In this document: positions 25,462-37,817 of the stretch, one piece after another
Position numbering within the stretch: the first letter of the stretch is position 1
Layout of the letters: every line of letters begins with the position of its first letter
Source of the DNA: Dipteronia dyeriana
Lineage: Eukaryota > Streptophyta > Magnoliopsida > Sapindales > Sapindaceae
Length of the DNA: 64,000 bases
Reading direction: 5' to 3'
NCBI GenBank assembly: GCA_032871835.1
Contig: CM065296.1
Coordinates: 120,476,146-120,540,145 of the forward strand
Position numbers and translations under genes: made by a program
The notes under the pieces: model-generated
What the model saw: only the letters and a program-made list of their open reading frames with translations
Database searches by the model: none
What the model was told of the DNA's origin: nothing

Positions 25462-25686
25462 AAAATGGTTAATTACCTTGATAAAGCAATCGTGAAAGTG
25501 TATGCGAAGTAAACCAGCCGGGACTGTTTTGTCATTTATCATAGCTTTCCGAACCTCGTATGTAACCAATGTCTCGAGCTGAGGACATGTTTTGTCGTAG
25601 TAGTTTGAGCCCAGAACACTTGCTGGAGAAGAAATTGGAAAATACAGGAGGGCAACAAGAACCAATGCCACAATATTGGCTGCCAT
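24334..25686 (-). pseudogene. class III peroxidase pseudogene, PRX64-like (copy B)
   Basis: Same four-exon plan as copy A: 25686-25477, 25341-25154, 24982-24820 and 24731-24334. Exon 2 is 188 instead of 189 bases. One base is missing in the codons for CPGVVSC (about 25210), which shifts the frame just before the conserved [13 protein letters not shown] block. Exon 4 has a TAA in place of a glutamine codon in KLLLQGK (about 24518). Catalytic motifs in exon 1 (LLRIHFHDCF) and exon 4 (GHTLGFSHC region) survive, as do all splice sites and the signal peptide, so the loss is recent. The promoter TATA block is retained, so transcription is possible. Confidence 0.93.
25431..25458. repeat. (TA)n microsatellite in intron 1 of peroxidase B
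   Basis: About 13 to 14 TA units within 20 bp of the exon 1 donor. It is longer than in copies A and C. Confidence 0.85.
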
Positions 25687-28600
25687 AGTTGGATAGTATT
25701 AAGCTTTGAATTGTATAAGCCTTATTATTAAGCTTTGAATTGTACAAGCCTAATTAATATATATTTTGGTTATATTTTAGTTATATGTTGAAAACACAGC
25801 AAAGAGGATATTTATAGTAAAGGCAAGAGAGATCGGGAACTTGGAGTTGTTAATGAGGATATATAGTAGTGGTGTAGTGGTGATATATAGTAGTGGTCAC
25901 ATTGAACTAGTTATAAGTATATATTCTTCTTTTCAAAAGAGTAATGTCAACCACATTAAATGGTTTTTTTTTTATTTCCAGATATTTTGACACGTGGACG
26001 AATGGGAATCGTTAGATATATTAATTGACAAATTCAATTCATGTCATCTGTTTTTTTGAAGAAAATTAAAGAACACTTTAATTTGGAGAAGATTTGAAGA
26101 AAAGTAGAAATTAAGAAAAGACAAGCCATGTCACGGTCAATTAGTTATGTGTACGTTTCCTTCGGATTAGTGTGACGTAAACATGGATTTTGTATTGTAC
26201 TTTATTGATTTATCTTATTTTATTTTATTTTAAAATCCAATATCAATCGACGTTTTTATTAGAACCTAATAAGATCAAACATTACAATCAAGATCTAGAG
26301 TACAACTACCACAAATCCACAATTATGAATAATTTTTTCTACATGTTATTATAGATAAATATAATACTCGACTCTATATCACGTGAATGAAATAAATAGC
26401 GAATATATTTACTTCATTAAACTTGGATTTTGCATATTGTCCTTCATTAAAATAGATTACAATCTTCGATCTACGGTAGAATCTTGTTTTTGAACCAATA
26501 CAAATTTGGAAGTTGCAGAGGAAGATAGGACTTGACCTCATAATCTACTTGATATGGGAGTTATGCTTGTCATTTATAACATCAACTTTCATACTAATTA
26601 ATTACCCCTAGTCATGGAATGAAGGATAGACAAAATAAAGCAATATTACTTTATCAAATTTGAATTATTTCATGACCTATATTTTTTTCTTAACATATTT
26701 AAACTTTGTATGTGATTTATTGTTAATAAGAAGTAAATCGAATTACCTTTTATCGTTAATATAAATATACATTTTATATGATTAGTTGTTATAGAAATAC
26801 TATACAAAAGATCACATCAATAAAGAATACATGTAAAATCAATCATCAGTAAAATTGAAGGAGGAATCTCAAGTTAAATCATGGGATTGAACTTCAAGGT
26901 GATCTTTTTTACAAGTAACAGGAGCTCAGGTGAGGCCAAACCTAAATCATATATCCATGCACAGGAGGCCACACACATTACACATTTTTTTAGTGCCTGA
27001 TTACAAATCAAGCAAAGAAGATTTTTTTTTAGAATGCTAGCTAGCAGTAACTAGCAACTAGTAACTACAAAAACTCGTGAAAGTTTCAAAGAATATGTTG
27101 GGGGTGGATGAGGTTAAACCAACAAATTTGTCAATTATAATTATTAACTTCACTTACTATCTAGATATGCCATTGTCAAAAAACTTGTACAGTTTATCTT
27201 CTTCGCCTCTTTGATTTGATCAACGTAGTTCTTATAAGAAAACTCCAACTTATAATAAATAAAACTCCAATAACTAAGACATCCTCATAAATACATTATC
27301 ATGATTTAAATTATTTAGCTAAAATTACGAATCACGAAAATTATCACTGATGTTGACTTGAGCAAAGAGTCAATTATGTAACACGTATACACAAACTGCA
27401 ACTTTCGATTTCCAACGAAACATTAGCTGCGTGAGACATGGAGTTAAAGGCTACTCAACTACCAAGTCTAACTATTTGTTTTAGTTTGTCTTTACGCTAA
27501 GAAGAATCACCTCTCATGAGTTTACATCGAAGATTTGAAGTTAAGTCCTTAAAAGAAGAGTTCGTGTCTTTACACTAAGAAGAATCACCTCTCATGAGTT
27601 TACATCAAAGATTTGAAGTTAAGTCATTAAAAGAAGAATAATGTTAGTTAATCTAAAATTTTAGTCTAAACATTAACATAAATAATATGATAAGTGATTT
27701 ATTTTTATCACATTATTTATTACATTACCTTCAAGATTTGTACCGTGATAACAACTCATTTACCATATCATTTTGATTGGATTTGAGTTATTTTTATAGA
27801 TTATATAGTATTATTTGTAAAAAAATATACGATATTAATTGGATAATTAGATTCATGAAAACAACACACAGAATTCCAAATATTTTGAAGATTAATTAAT
27901 AATTTAATACTCATAAGAGAGAGGACGTGGGATTAAATGATTAATTAGTACACCACAGAACATATTGATATGAATGTGTTCACACAATTTGCTTGATCCA
28001 TTCAAACTTTTTTTTTCCAAGACTAAATCAAACCAATAGTTTTTAAAGTTAAAAGATCACAATATGAGTATGAAATAATTTTAATGATGTGATCGATGTG
28101 AACAGTTTACTACATAATCGTCTCGTAAACGGTCATTTAATTCGTTGAAAGTTTATTATTATGGGCTTGAAAATTCATGCACTCTGTTGGCCCTTTTTTT
28201 CAACCAATGGGAAACCGTATTTGGGTGGCAATAGATCATTTCTATTGAATCGGTCCTGCATGGGTTACTCGTGTCTTTTGCTGCTTAAATTTTTCTGCAG
28301 TAATACTTTTATATACTTCTTTAAGATGAGTAGAGGACCAATGGATGTGTGATCTAAGATATGTGAATTGTTATGTATTGAAGATAAAAGTAAAAGACAC
28401 ATTACCAAATTCCAACTATAGAGTTGCATGATCTTGCCCTGCAGAATTCTGAATAGATATGAATGTTAATTGAACAGTTTTTTAATAGATACTGATATCT
28501 AATATGTGTTATATATATAGATGAGGTAGGATCAAATGTCTCTTTCTATTATTTAAATTATATGTAGGGATCCTTCGGGTACATACCATCTAAAATTTAA

Positions 28601-28767
28601 TGAAGTTTAAATATCAAATGTCCGTTATTAGTCGCGACTTATAGATGGTGTTGGATGATATATATAATTCATTAGCTAACATGGATGATACTAATATAAC
28701 ATGGATGATACTAATTCATAAAGTGTGAATATGTAAATTCATTAGATATCATGGATGATACTAATAT
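25687..28767. other. upstream flank of peroxidase B plus start of a further unit copy
   Basis: Non-coding. 25690-27250 parallels 10903-12650 (for example CATTAAACTTGGATTTTGCA near 26413 and 11710). 27380-28530 parallels 12970-14150. From about 28661 the sequence goes back to the start of the same flank (ATTCATTAGCTAACATGG), so a second flank copy begins here. It is then cut by the gypsy element at 28768 and resumes at 50415. A direct repeat of ATGGATGATACTAAT occurs three times at 28682-28765, and an 80-bp tandem pair at about 27490-27635. Confidence 0.72.
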
Positions 28768-29352
28768 CGTAGTTGGTCGAACTACAATTGATGTGGATTG
28801 GATCGGATTCGGGTTAGGCCAAAGCAACTTGGACTAGCCTGTTGAATATGATATGTCGCACCTGTAAAAAGAAGAAAACAAACACAAAATAACAGAAATT
28901 GAATCAAAGATAAAAAAATGGGTTGTTGAACAATCGTTAGCCATAGGTGCGTTTGGGCTTAACGTAAATAGAATGAATGACTAAACTAAGTTTTTTCCGA
29001 TGGCCGGAGTCACTGTTTTGGCAGAGTTTCGGCTAGCAACAACGTTGAGTATGGAGGAAAAATTAGAATCCTTTCTTCCTTCACGAAAGGTCTTATTTAT
29101 AGGCCTCGTATGTCAACTGATCGTGGAAATCACTTGAGGATATCATGGGAGATCTAATCCTCGAAATCTTGGCTAGATTTCGTGGGATATCGATGACAGG
29201 CCAATTCAAAATTTGCTTCTGTTAACGTTGTCAAAAGGTAATTATGACAAGATGATTTGGGTCGACCCAGATTGTTGGGCCAGTACCAAAATTGATCTAT
29301 AACAATTGATGGGCTTACATTTTGGGTATTAAGGCCATTTTTGGCTACCACA
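28768..29352 (-). repeat. left LTR of the gypsy element (3' LTR in element sense)
   Basis: 585 bp starting CGTAGTTGGTCGAACTACAA and ending TTTTTGGCTACCACA; the right LTR starts TGTAGTTGG, so the first T has mutated to C here. The polypurine tract next to it reads AGAGAGTGGAGGAC on the minus strand. Confidence 0.92.
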
Positions 29353-30116
29353 GTTTGTCCTCCACTCTCTAAAGAGGTAAACTCCGAGTTAGAGAGTGCA
29401 AACTTTAAGTCGAGTCAAACGGGGGTTCGACAATGTGTCGAGTATGACGATCGATATATTCAGTCGCGTCGACCACTTCGTGAGCTTAAAAGGCTTAGTT
29501 GAAAGGACCCGAAACGTTTTGACTTCTAGGGCTAACGTGGCCCCTTGTATTGGCCCGATTTCACATTTTGGGCGCATTAATTAACCCGTTTCGGTTACCT
29601 TAGTTGGTTGATATCCATAGAGGTTGTGACACATGGCGACTTTGAGTTAAAATGTGAGTTCTTATAAAAGAAACTTCATTAGTAAGTTTTTCTTACTTCA
29701 TTCTATATTCTCATAAACCTCTCAAACACCATTTCTCTTTATTCTTCAAAGGAAGTGATCTCTTAGATACCTGCAATCTTCTCAGCGTATTTTCATTGCG
29801 TAATTTTTGCACTCAAACTTCCAGGTAAGCAAGGAATTTCTATTCCATTGATTTATCGTTGATAGGGAAGTAAAGAATTAGGATTAGTTTGGAGATGTAA
29901 TTTTCTGCATTTTATGTGTTATTCTTCATGTTGTGCTGCAAAATTAGTTTAGTGATGGATTAGATCCATTTAGGCGGTATTCTACATTGATTTGAGTAGT
30001 TTCTTCCAATCGAATCGTCGTAAGTATCTAGAACTAGAGTCGGTCGACTTAGGATTTTGACAGATCAATCATACTTGTGTCTTTATTATTTGTAGAACCT
30101 CCGAAAACTTCATCTT
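29353..30116 (+). promoter_or_regulatory. gypsy internal DNA with likely leader of the antisense ORF
   Basis: Non-coding. CTTATAAAAG at about 29651 could be a TATA box for plus-strand transcription into the antisense ORF, whose ATG (37818) would be some 600 bases downstream before the copia element split the region. That use is inference. Confidence 0.4.
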
Positions 30117-32281
30117 TGAAAAGTTTCCTAAAAACGTGTGTGTCTAAACCTAGAGGGGGGTGAATAGGTTTTAATCAAGTCAATTACCATTTTTTATTGA
30201 TTAGTCAATATTCAAAATTCACTCAATAAAACAAACATACAACATCAAGTGTAAGGTGCAGAAATATAAAGAACACAAGATGTATACGTGGAAACCCTCC
30301 AAATGGAAAAAACTACGAGCTGTTAAGTGTGCCGCACTCGGTCACAGAAATCCACTATATGAATAAAAGGTTACACCCTCAAGTGATTCTCAGACTCTCA
30401 CTCTCGACAACCTCAGGCTATGGACACCGCCACTCACCACTCTTGGTTCAGTCCCTAATGATATCCCCTGATACACTATTCTTGGCGTGAATGCCTCCTA
30501 CTCTACCCCTTTGGGCCTTTTACAGTGGCACCCGACCAATTGCTTGTCAACCCACTCTTGGTTGCAAGACTTCCCTTGCTTGTACAACTTCACACCGAAG
30601 CCACAAGACTTGACTCAATGAAGAGTATATGGTCTAAATGTATATATGACACTATGCTCAAATGCAATTATGTGTAAGACCAAACACAAAATGCTTAACT
30701 AGATGTAGATAATGCAATTAAACATCCTAGGTATCAAACAATGCCTACATGCCCATACCAAGGACTCAATTAGATGTGTCGATAAAATCTAACAACCTAA
30801 TTGTCAATAAAAGTCTAACCAATACAAGTTGTCACAACAAATAATCAAGGGCAATTTTGCAATCAAGAAATGCAATCAATGAGGCATACACATAAATGTT
30901 CATAAACTAGACTAGATGCACAAAGTCAACATAATCATCAATTATGTATACATGAACATTCATGGATTAGTTATTTAGATATAAATGACCTAATAATGCA
31001 AGCTATCACAATACAAACCCCAAACATGTCATAATTTCAACAAATATGCAATTAATATGAAGAAATACCAATTTAAGCAATAAATGACATGTCTTGGTAA
31101 GCTAGAACAATAAATGAACAACAATGGTGGTTCTACTTACCAATCAATGAAACTCATGCTTGGAATGATGCTTGAATGCAAGATAAATAACAAAGCTTGA
31201 AGCTTTATCTCTCTAATGGAGGTTTTCTCACTCTAAAAATGTATTCTTTGAGCTTTAAGAAGGCAAGGAAGAAGAAGAGAACATATATAAAGAAGCCCTA
31301 CACAAAACAACATCGTTTTGGACTTGGGAGATAAAGTCCCGCACGACCGTTGTACGTGCCGCGGCCTAGGCAAGTGTCCAGACCGTGGTCTGTGCAGCAT
31401 GGCATGGCTGGACATTACCGCTGCCTAGGTCGTTGGCTAGGCATGGCACCAACAACGGTCTAGGCCGCGGTACACACCAAACAGCGCAACAACTCGAGCT
31501 TCGAGCGACCCAAAACATGATCAAACGACATCAAAACCTTTCGTATAATATACCGTTGGAAATGTATGGAAGTATACTTTCTACTCCAATTTACAAAACA
31601 TGATTTGGATGTCTGTATAAAAAGTTATAGTCATTTTAGTGACCAAAGGTCAGAAACGGACAACAACAGAGATGTCCTATTTTTGTGGTCACTTTGGAGA
31701 TTTCAAAACCAACCCAAACAATCATAAAATTTTACGAATAATATACCGTTGGAAATGTATGGGTGTCTAGTTTGTACAGAAATTTTCAAAACTCATTTGA
31801 ATCATTTTATAAAAAGATATGGTCACAAGACCATACAAATGTCAGTTTTGAAAAACATTAAATCATTGAAAAACACTCTTTTGAAACTAGACACCTTACT
31901 CCATATAACCAAACCAAGAGAAGAATGGGACTTTCTCATATGGTCACTCAACGCGCTAAAACAAGCACACCATCGTGCAAGCGCAAACACAACACAATAC
32001 CACACTTAAATCTACAAATGAAGTTCAAGTGTGATTGTGAAGAGATGCACACATATAAACAATATCAATACAAATGCAAGATCAACAAATCATGCATGAG
32101 GTGTGTGTGTGTACCTAAACTCTTCAAGAGGCAAAGTCAAGTGAATATACCTTTTGCTCTTGAAGTCATGGAGATTCTTGTAAGCTTGCCAATGAGGACC
32201 TAAGCTACCCATTACACAATCATCCCCAATGTTGTGTGGTTTGTCATGAAATAAACCAATCATAAAATTGAGGTCCTTACA
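30117..32281 (-). repeat. left LTR of the copia element (3' LTR in element sense)
   Basis: 2,165 bp. Near-identical over long runs to the right LTR but with scattered differences and a deletion near 31180, so the insertion is not very recent. The open frames inside (for example 31233-31415 and 31385-31603) have no known domain and recur in the other LTR. Confidence 0.9.
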
Positions 32282-35118
32282 ATCTCCCCCTTTGGCTATT
32301 TCATGACAAAACAACCACTCACAAATAAATCCTCACAAAACAAAAAATAATCTAGTTATTGTTAATGAGAGTCCATTCTACGTTACAAAAAGAGATACCT
32401 AAGAATCTAAGTCTTCAAGGTCTTCAATCTCTTCGTAGATCATTATAACTACACACAATATCAAGAAAGCACTTTCCAAGAACAAGTGCATGTGAGGTGA
32501 ACAAACATAAAAAGCAATTACACTCAATAAAGCAATATAAACAAATGCATGTGCAATGCTCCCCCTAAATTTGTTACTCTCTCTCATGATCTCTCTCCAA
32601 AACATAACCAATGTTCCCCCTATATTTCTCAAGACTTCTCCCCCTTTTTGTCATGAGATAGGCAAAGGAGCTCCCCCTATCGGGTTGCTTTAGCAAAGAG
32701 AGCTATTCGCACAAGAACATTGCATAATCATATACATAAACTTTATGCAACTTAAATAATTGAGAGAGATTCAAGGAGTTTGATTTAAAGAAAAAATGTG
32801 TGACAATGAAGCTTTGCAAGCAAGACATGTTGCATTCAAATCCAAAACAAATGGTATTTGGCAAAGCAAACATCAAAATGGTTTTCAAAAGAATTCAAAC
32901 CAATTTGTACCCTTTTGTCATATGCAAACAAGATATAGTTTCCAAAAATTTGAAAATAAAGCAACTATATCAATCCTTAAAGGTAAACCAAGACATGAGT
33001 GACTATTGCACCCTTTTTGATTTTTCGGGATAATTATCCGTATGATAGTAGTCTTGTTTCACCATTAAGAAAAGAGAGAAGACTAATTTGGATATAAAAT
33101 CCTTATTAATTGCATGGATACAAGATCCTTATTGGTTAGTCCTCTCATTTGCACTAACACATATTTGCATTAAAGTAATCAAACTCAATTCATGCATATC
33201 ATTTTAAAGCATGTCATTAAAAAGCAAGTTCACATGTCATGGAGCTAAATTATAGGTCATTCAAATGTACTTTCCCAATTAATTCTCCTAGTCCAAAAAT
33301 ACATGTTTGAACATAAATATGACATGGATTGCAAACAAAGCAATGTTGCACACTTATTAAAGAAAAATATATAAGCATATATGTGCAACCAAGAATCTCA
33401 AACAATTTTCAAAAGAGCATAAAATTAATCAACTTTTTACATATAGCAAATCATGCAAGTTTGCTCTCTTTGCTTGAGCTCCTCAAATGGGGTCAAATCC
33501 AACCAAGTCAATGGAAGGCATGAGCCCCTATAAACTTACCAAGTCCAAAGGACTTCGTTACATCTACGAGTGTCTCATGGGCACTAAGGCCAGCGGGTTC
33601 ATTCTTTCTAACCCACCTAGGTTCCACCTTTTCATTTTTAGTGGTCATAAGAAAATTTCTAAACTCCCTAGGTTCATGCAAACTTGCCCCCTTTTTCAAC
33701 CGTTTTACTTTCATGCTCTATGATCTACACCTCTTAATGTATTTAAAGCAATTTGGTCTTAAGTGACCAATCATACCACAAAAATGACAAGTAGGTACAA
33801 AGCAATAATTTATACCATTGCATTGTGTTCTCATCGAGGCATCGCCATGTTGATGAGGTTGTCTTTGATGATGCACATGTTGGCTTCTCCTTGGAACTTG
33901 AGCTGATCGGTGGCATCTTTGTGGTCTAGCTTCTTAAGGTGGTTGAGCCGGTTGATCTTGATTCCTTGGTTGGTCATGCTTCTTATGATCACCTTCTTTC
34001 CTCATTGTTGGTTTGTTGGAGGAGGTGATTGACTTCTCAAGAACTTGTCATTTCTTCTTGAATTGCCTAGACTTTGGTTGAGTTGCCAAGGCTTGTGTGG
34101 ACTTTCCTTGAGTTGAAGGTTGCTTGAATGAAGCTTTGCTCTTGCCTTGAGCTTGAGGTTGTTTGACATTGGCCTTCTTCAATTCTTCAAGGCACCTCAT
34201 CTCTCTTTCCTTGACAATTTTCAAGGAGTTATCTTTGATGGCAAGTTCATCTTTCATTGCCTTCATCCGTTGGTGGCAATCTTCAATCTCCTTCTCAAAC
34301 TTGGACACATCAATCACGTCCGTCTTCAAGGAGTCATTCAACTTGATCCTTAGTTGAAGATTATCCACTTCCAATCTAAGGATATCATTATCTTTCTCCT
34401 TCAAAGACTTTTAAAGAGAATCAACTAACTTTTGATAATCAACCACATTATCACAAGAGTTCCCGGAGCATGGATCATTGATATCAAAGCTTCTCCCACT
34501 TGTGCTTGTGAGAGTCACATCATTAAGGCTAGCTTCACTTAAGCATGCTCCAATTCGGTTTCCAAACTCCAAGTCACCAATCTTGAACTCTTTAAGTGAC
34601 ACACAATTGGTAGTGGATTGGATTTCTTCATAGTAGGAAACCGGAAACGCGAAGTAGTTGATCTTACTATCAACCGAGCCTAGAGCACTCTTTAACTACT
34701 TCAACTTCGCTATCACACCGAGTAGCGATTAAACCAACTCCTCCATTCTTGTACTTCAAGTTACCACACTTGGAGGCAATGTGGTCAATTCCACCACATT
34801 CAAGGCAATGGTCACTCTTCCTTAACCTCTTCTTTTCCTCATTCACTTTTGAGGTCATGTTCTTCTTTTGAGATTTTATGAATCTCTTAAATCTCTCAAC
34901 CATGAGAGTCATCTCCTCATCAGAGTCATAATCCTTCCTCTCAACATTAGAGGTTAACCTTGCAATACCTGCTCTAAGTGTTTCACTCTCACACATGATG
35001 TTTGATGAAGTGAATGAATGCAAATGAAATGCAACAAACAAGTGCAAACAAATGCAAGACACACAAACAAGAGCTTGGATCACCTAAGTATGTCTAGGAA
35101 CCAGGCTCTGATACTAAT
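32282..35118 (-). pseudogene. copia gag remnant and internal region
   Basis: Minus-strand pieces with stops. About 35083-34670 has a zinc knuckle CLECGGIDHIASKC; 34602-34048 a charged coiled-coil region ending in a Q/K-rich tail (KQPSTQGKSTQALATQ); about 33800-33757 a second knuckle CHFCGMIGHLRPNC; 33714-33508 a WVRKN-type linker normally found just before protease. After this the sequence runs straight into polypurine tracts at 32672, 32639, 32615, 32560 and 32285 (TCCCCCT on plus). The whole pol domain set is missing. Confidence 0.82.
35098..35117 (-). promoter_or_regulatory. primer-binding site of the copia element
   Basis: Minus strand AGTATCAGAGCCTGGTTCC, two to four bases inside the 5' LTR, complementary to the 3' end of initiator methionine tRNA as usual for Ty1/copia. 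Confidence 0.85.
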
Positions 35119-37689
35119 TGAAAAGTTCCCTAAAAATGTGTATGTCTAAACCTAGAGTGGGGTGAATAGGTTTTAATCAAGTCAATTACCATTTTTTCTT
35201 GATTAATCAATATTCAAAATTCACCCAATAAAACAAACATACAACATCAAGTGTAAGGTGCAAAAATATAAATAACACAAGATGTATACGTGGAAACCCT
35301 CCAAACGGAAAAAACCACGGGCTGTTAAGTGCGCCACACTCGGTCATAGAAATCCACTATATGAATAAAATGTTACACCCTCAAGTGATTCTCAGACTCT
35401 CACTCTCGACAACCTCAGGCTATGGACACCGCCACTCACCACTCTTGGTTCAGTCCCTAATGATATCCCCTGATACACTACTCTTGGCGTGAACGCCTCA
35501 TACTCTACCCCCTTGGGCCTTTTACAGTGTCACCCGACCAATTGCTTATCAACCCACTCTTGGTTGCAAGACTTCCCTTGCTTGTGCAACTTCACACCGA
35601 AGCCACAAGACTTGACTCAATAAAGAGTATATGGTCTAAGTGTATATATGACACTATGCTTAAATGTAATTATGTGTAAGACCAAACACAAAATGCTTAA
35701 CTAGATGTAGATAATGCAATTAAATATCTTAGTTATCAAACAATGCCTACATGCCCATACCAAGGACTCAATTAGATGTGTAGATAAAATCTAACAACCT
35801 AATTGTCAATAAAAGTCCAACCAACACAAGTTGTCTTAACAAATAATCAAGGGCAATTTTGCAATCAAGAAATGCAATCAATGAGGCATACACATAAATG
35901 TTCATAAACTAGACTAGATGCACAAAGTCAACCTAATCATCAATTATGTATACATGAACATTCATGGATTAACTATTTAGGTATAAATGACCTAATAATG
36001 CAAGCTATCACAATACAAACCCAAACATGTCATAATTTCAACAAATATGCAATTAATATGAAGAAATACCAATTTAAGCAATAAATGACATGTCTTGGTA
36101 AGCTAGAACAATAAATGAACAACAATGGTGGTTCTACTTACCAATCAATGAAAACTCAAACTTGGAATGATGCTTGAATGCAAGATGAAGATGAGTTTGG
36201 GGTTTGGAGAGTCAAATAACAAAGCTTGAAGCTTTCTCTCCCTAATGGAGGTTCTCTCACTCTAAAAATATATTCTTTGAGCTCTAAGAAGGAAAGGAAG
36301 AAGAAGAGAACATATATAAATAAATCCTACACAAAACGGTATCGTTTTGGACTTGGGAGACAAAGTCCCGCACGACCCTTGTGCGTGCCGTGACCTAGGC
36401 AATTGTCCAGACCACAGTCTGTGCAGCATGGTACGGCTGGACATTACCGATGCCTAGGTCGCTGGCTAGGCATGGCACCAACAATGGTCTAGGCCGCGGT
36501 ACACGCCAGACAGCACAACAACTAGAGCTTCGAGCGACCCAAAACATGACAAAAAAACATCAAAACCTTTCGTATGGAGGTTTGGAGAGTCAAATAACAA
36601 ATCTTGAAGCTTTATCTCTCTAATAGAGGTTTTATCACTCTAAAAATGTATTCTTTGAGCTCTAAGAAGGCAAGGAAGAAGAAGATAACATATATAAAGA
36701 AGCCCTACACAAAACAACATCGTTTTGGACTTGGGAGACAAAGTCCCGCACGACTGTTGTGCGTGCCATGGCCTAGGCAAGTGTCCAGACTGTGGTCTGT
36801 GCAGCATGGCATGGCTGGACATTACCGCTGCCTAGGTCGCTGGCTAGGCATGGCACCAACAACGGTCTAGGCCGCGGTACACGCCAGACAGCGCAACAAC
36901 TCGAGCTTCGAGTGACCCAAAACATGACCAAACGATATCAAAACCTTTCGTATAATATACCGTTGGAAATGTATGGAAGTATACTTTCTACTCCAATTTA
37001 CAAAACATGATTTGGATGTCTGTAGAAAATGTTATGGTCATTTTAGTGATCAAAGGTCAAAAACAGACAATAACAGAGATGCCCTGTTTTTGTGGTCACT
37101 TTGGAGATTTCAAAACCAACCCAAACGGTCATAAAATATTACGAATAATATACCGTTGGAAAGGTATTGGTGTATAGTTTGTACAAAAATTTTCAAAACT
37201 CATTTTGAATCATTTTATAAAAAGATATGGTCACAAGACCATACAAAGGTCAGTTTTGAAAAACATTAAATCATTGAAATACACTCTTTTGAAACTAGAC
37301 ACCTTACTTCATATAACCAAACCAAGAGAAGAATGAGACCTTCTCATATGGTCACTCAATGAGCTAAAACAAGCACACCATCGTGCAAGTGCAAACACAA
37401 CACAATACCACACTTAAATCTACAAATGAAGTGCAAGTGTGATTGTGAAGAGATGCACACATATAAACAATATCAACACAAATGCAAGATCAACAAAGCA
37501 TGCATGAGGTATGTGTATGCACCTAAACTCTTCAAGAGGCAAAGTCAAGTGAATATACCTTTTGCTCTTGAAGTCATGAAGATGCTTGGAAGCTTACCAA
37601 TGAGGACCTAAGCTACCCATTACACAATCATCCCCAATGTGGTGTGGTTTGTCATGAAATAAGCCAATCATAAAATTAAGGTCCTTACA
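35119..37689 (-). repeat. right LTR of the copia element (5' LTR in element sense) with internal duplication
   Basis: 2,571 bp, longer than its partner mainly because a 378-bp segment is tandemly doubled (36201-36578 and 36579-36956, each starting GGTTTGGAGAGTCAAATAAC). Confidence 0.9.
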
Positions 37690-37817
37690 GATCTTGATTT
37701 CAGGTCTAGGTTTGTTGAAACCCTAGGTTTTGATCTTTAGATCTTAGGTCTCGATTTCAGATTTTAGTTTGTGCTTGACTCTTGCATTTTCTGCATTTGT
37801 CAGCATTTGAAGGCATC

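Larger units (their letters stand above)
30117..37689 (-). mobile_element. Ty1/copia (Sirevirus-like) retrotransposon lacking pol, nested in the gypsy element
   Basis: Long terminal repeats 30117-32281 and 35119-37689, both starting TGAAAAGTT and ending CCTTACA on the plus strand. The minus-strand primer-binding site beside the right LTR reads AGTATCAGAGCCTGGTTCC, matching initiator methionine tRNA use. Internal region only 2.8 kb, with gag remnants and five AGGGGGA polypurine tracts but no protease, integrase, RT or RNase H motif. ATCT or ATCTT adjoins both ends, allowing for a one-base ambiguity. Size, tRNA-Met primer, long LTRs and repeated polypurine tracts fit Sireviruses. Confidence 0.87.

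Noticed and set aside
31233..32203. Short frames repeated in both copia LTRs
   Set aside because: LTR sequence; repeated because the LTRs are repeats. No domains.
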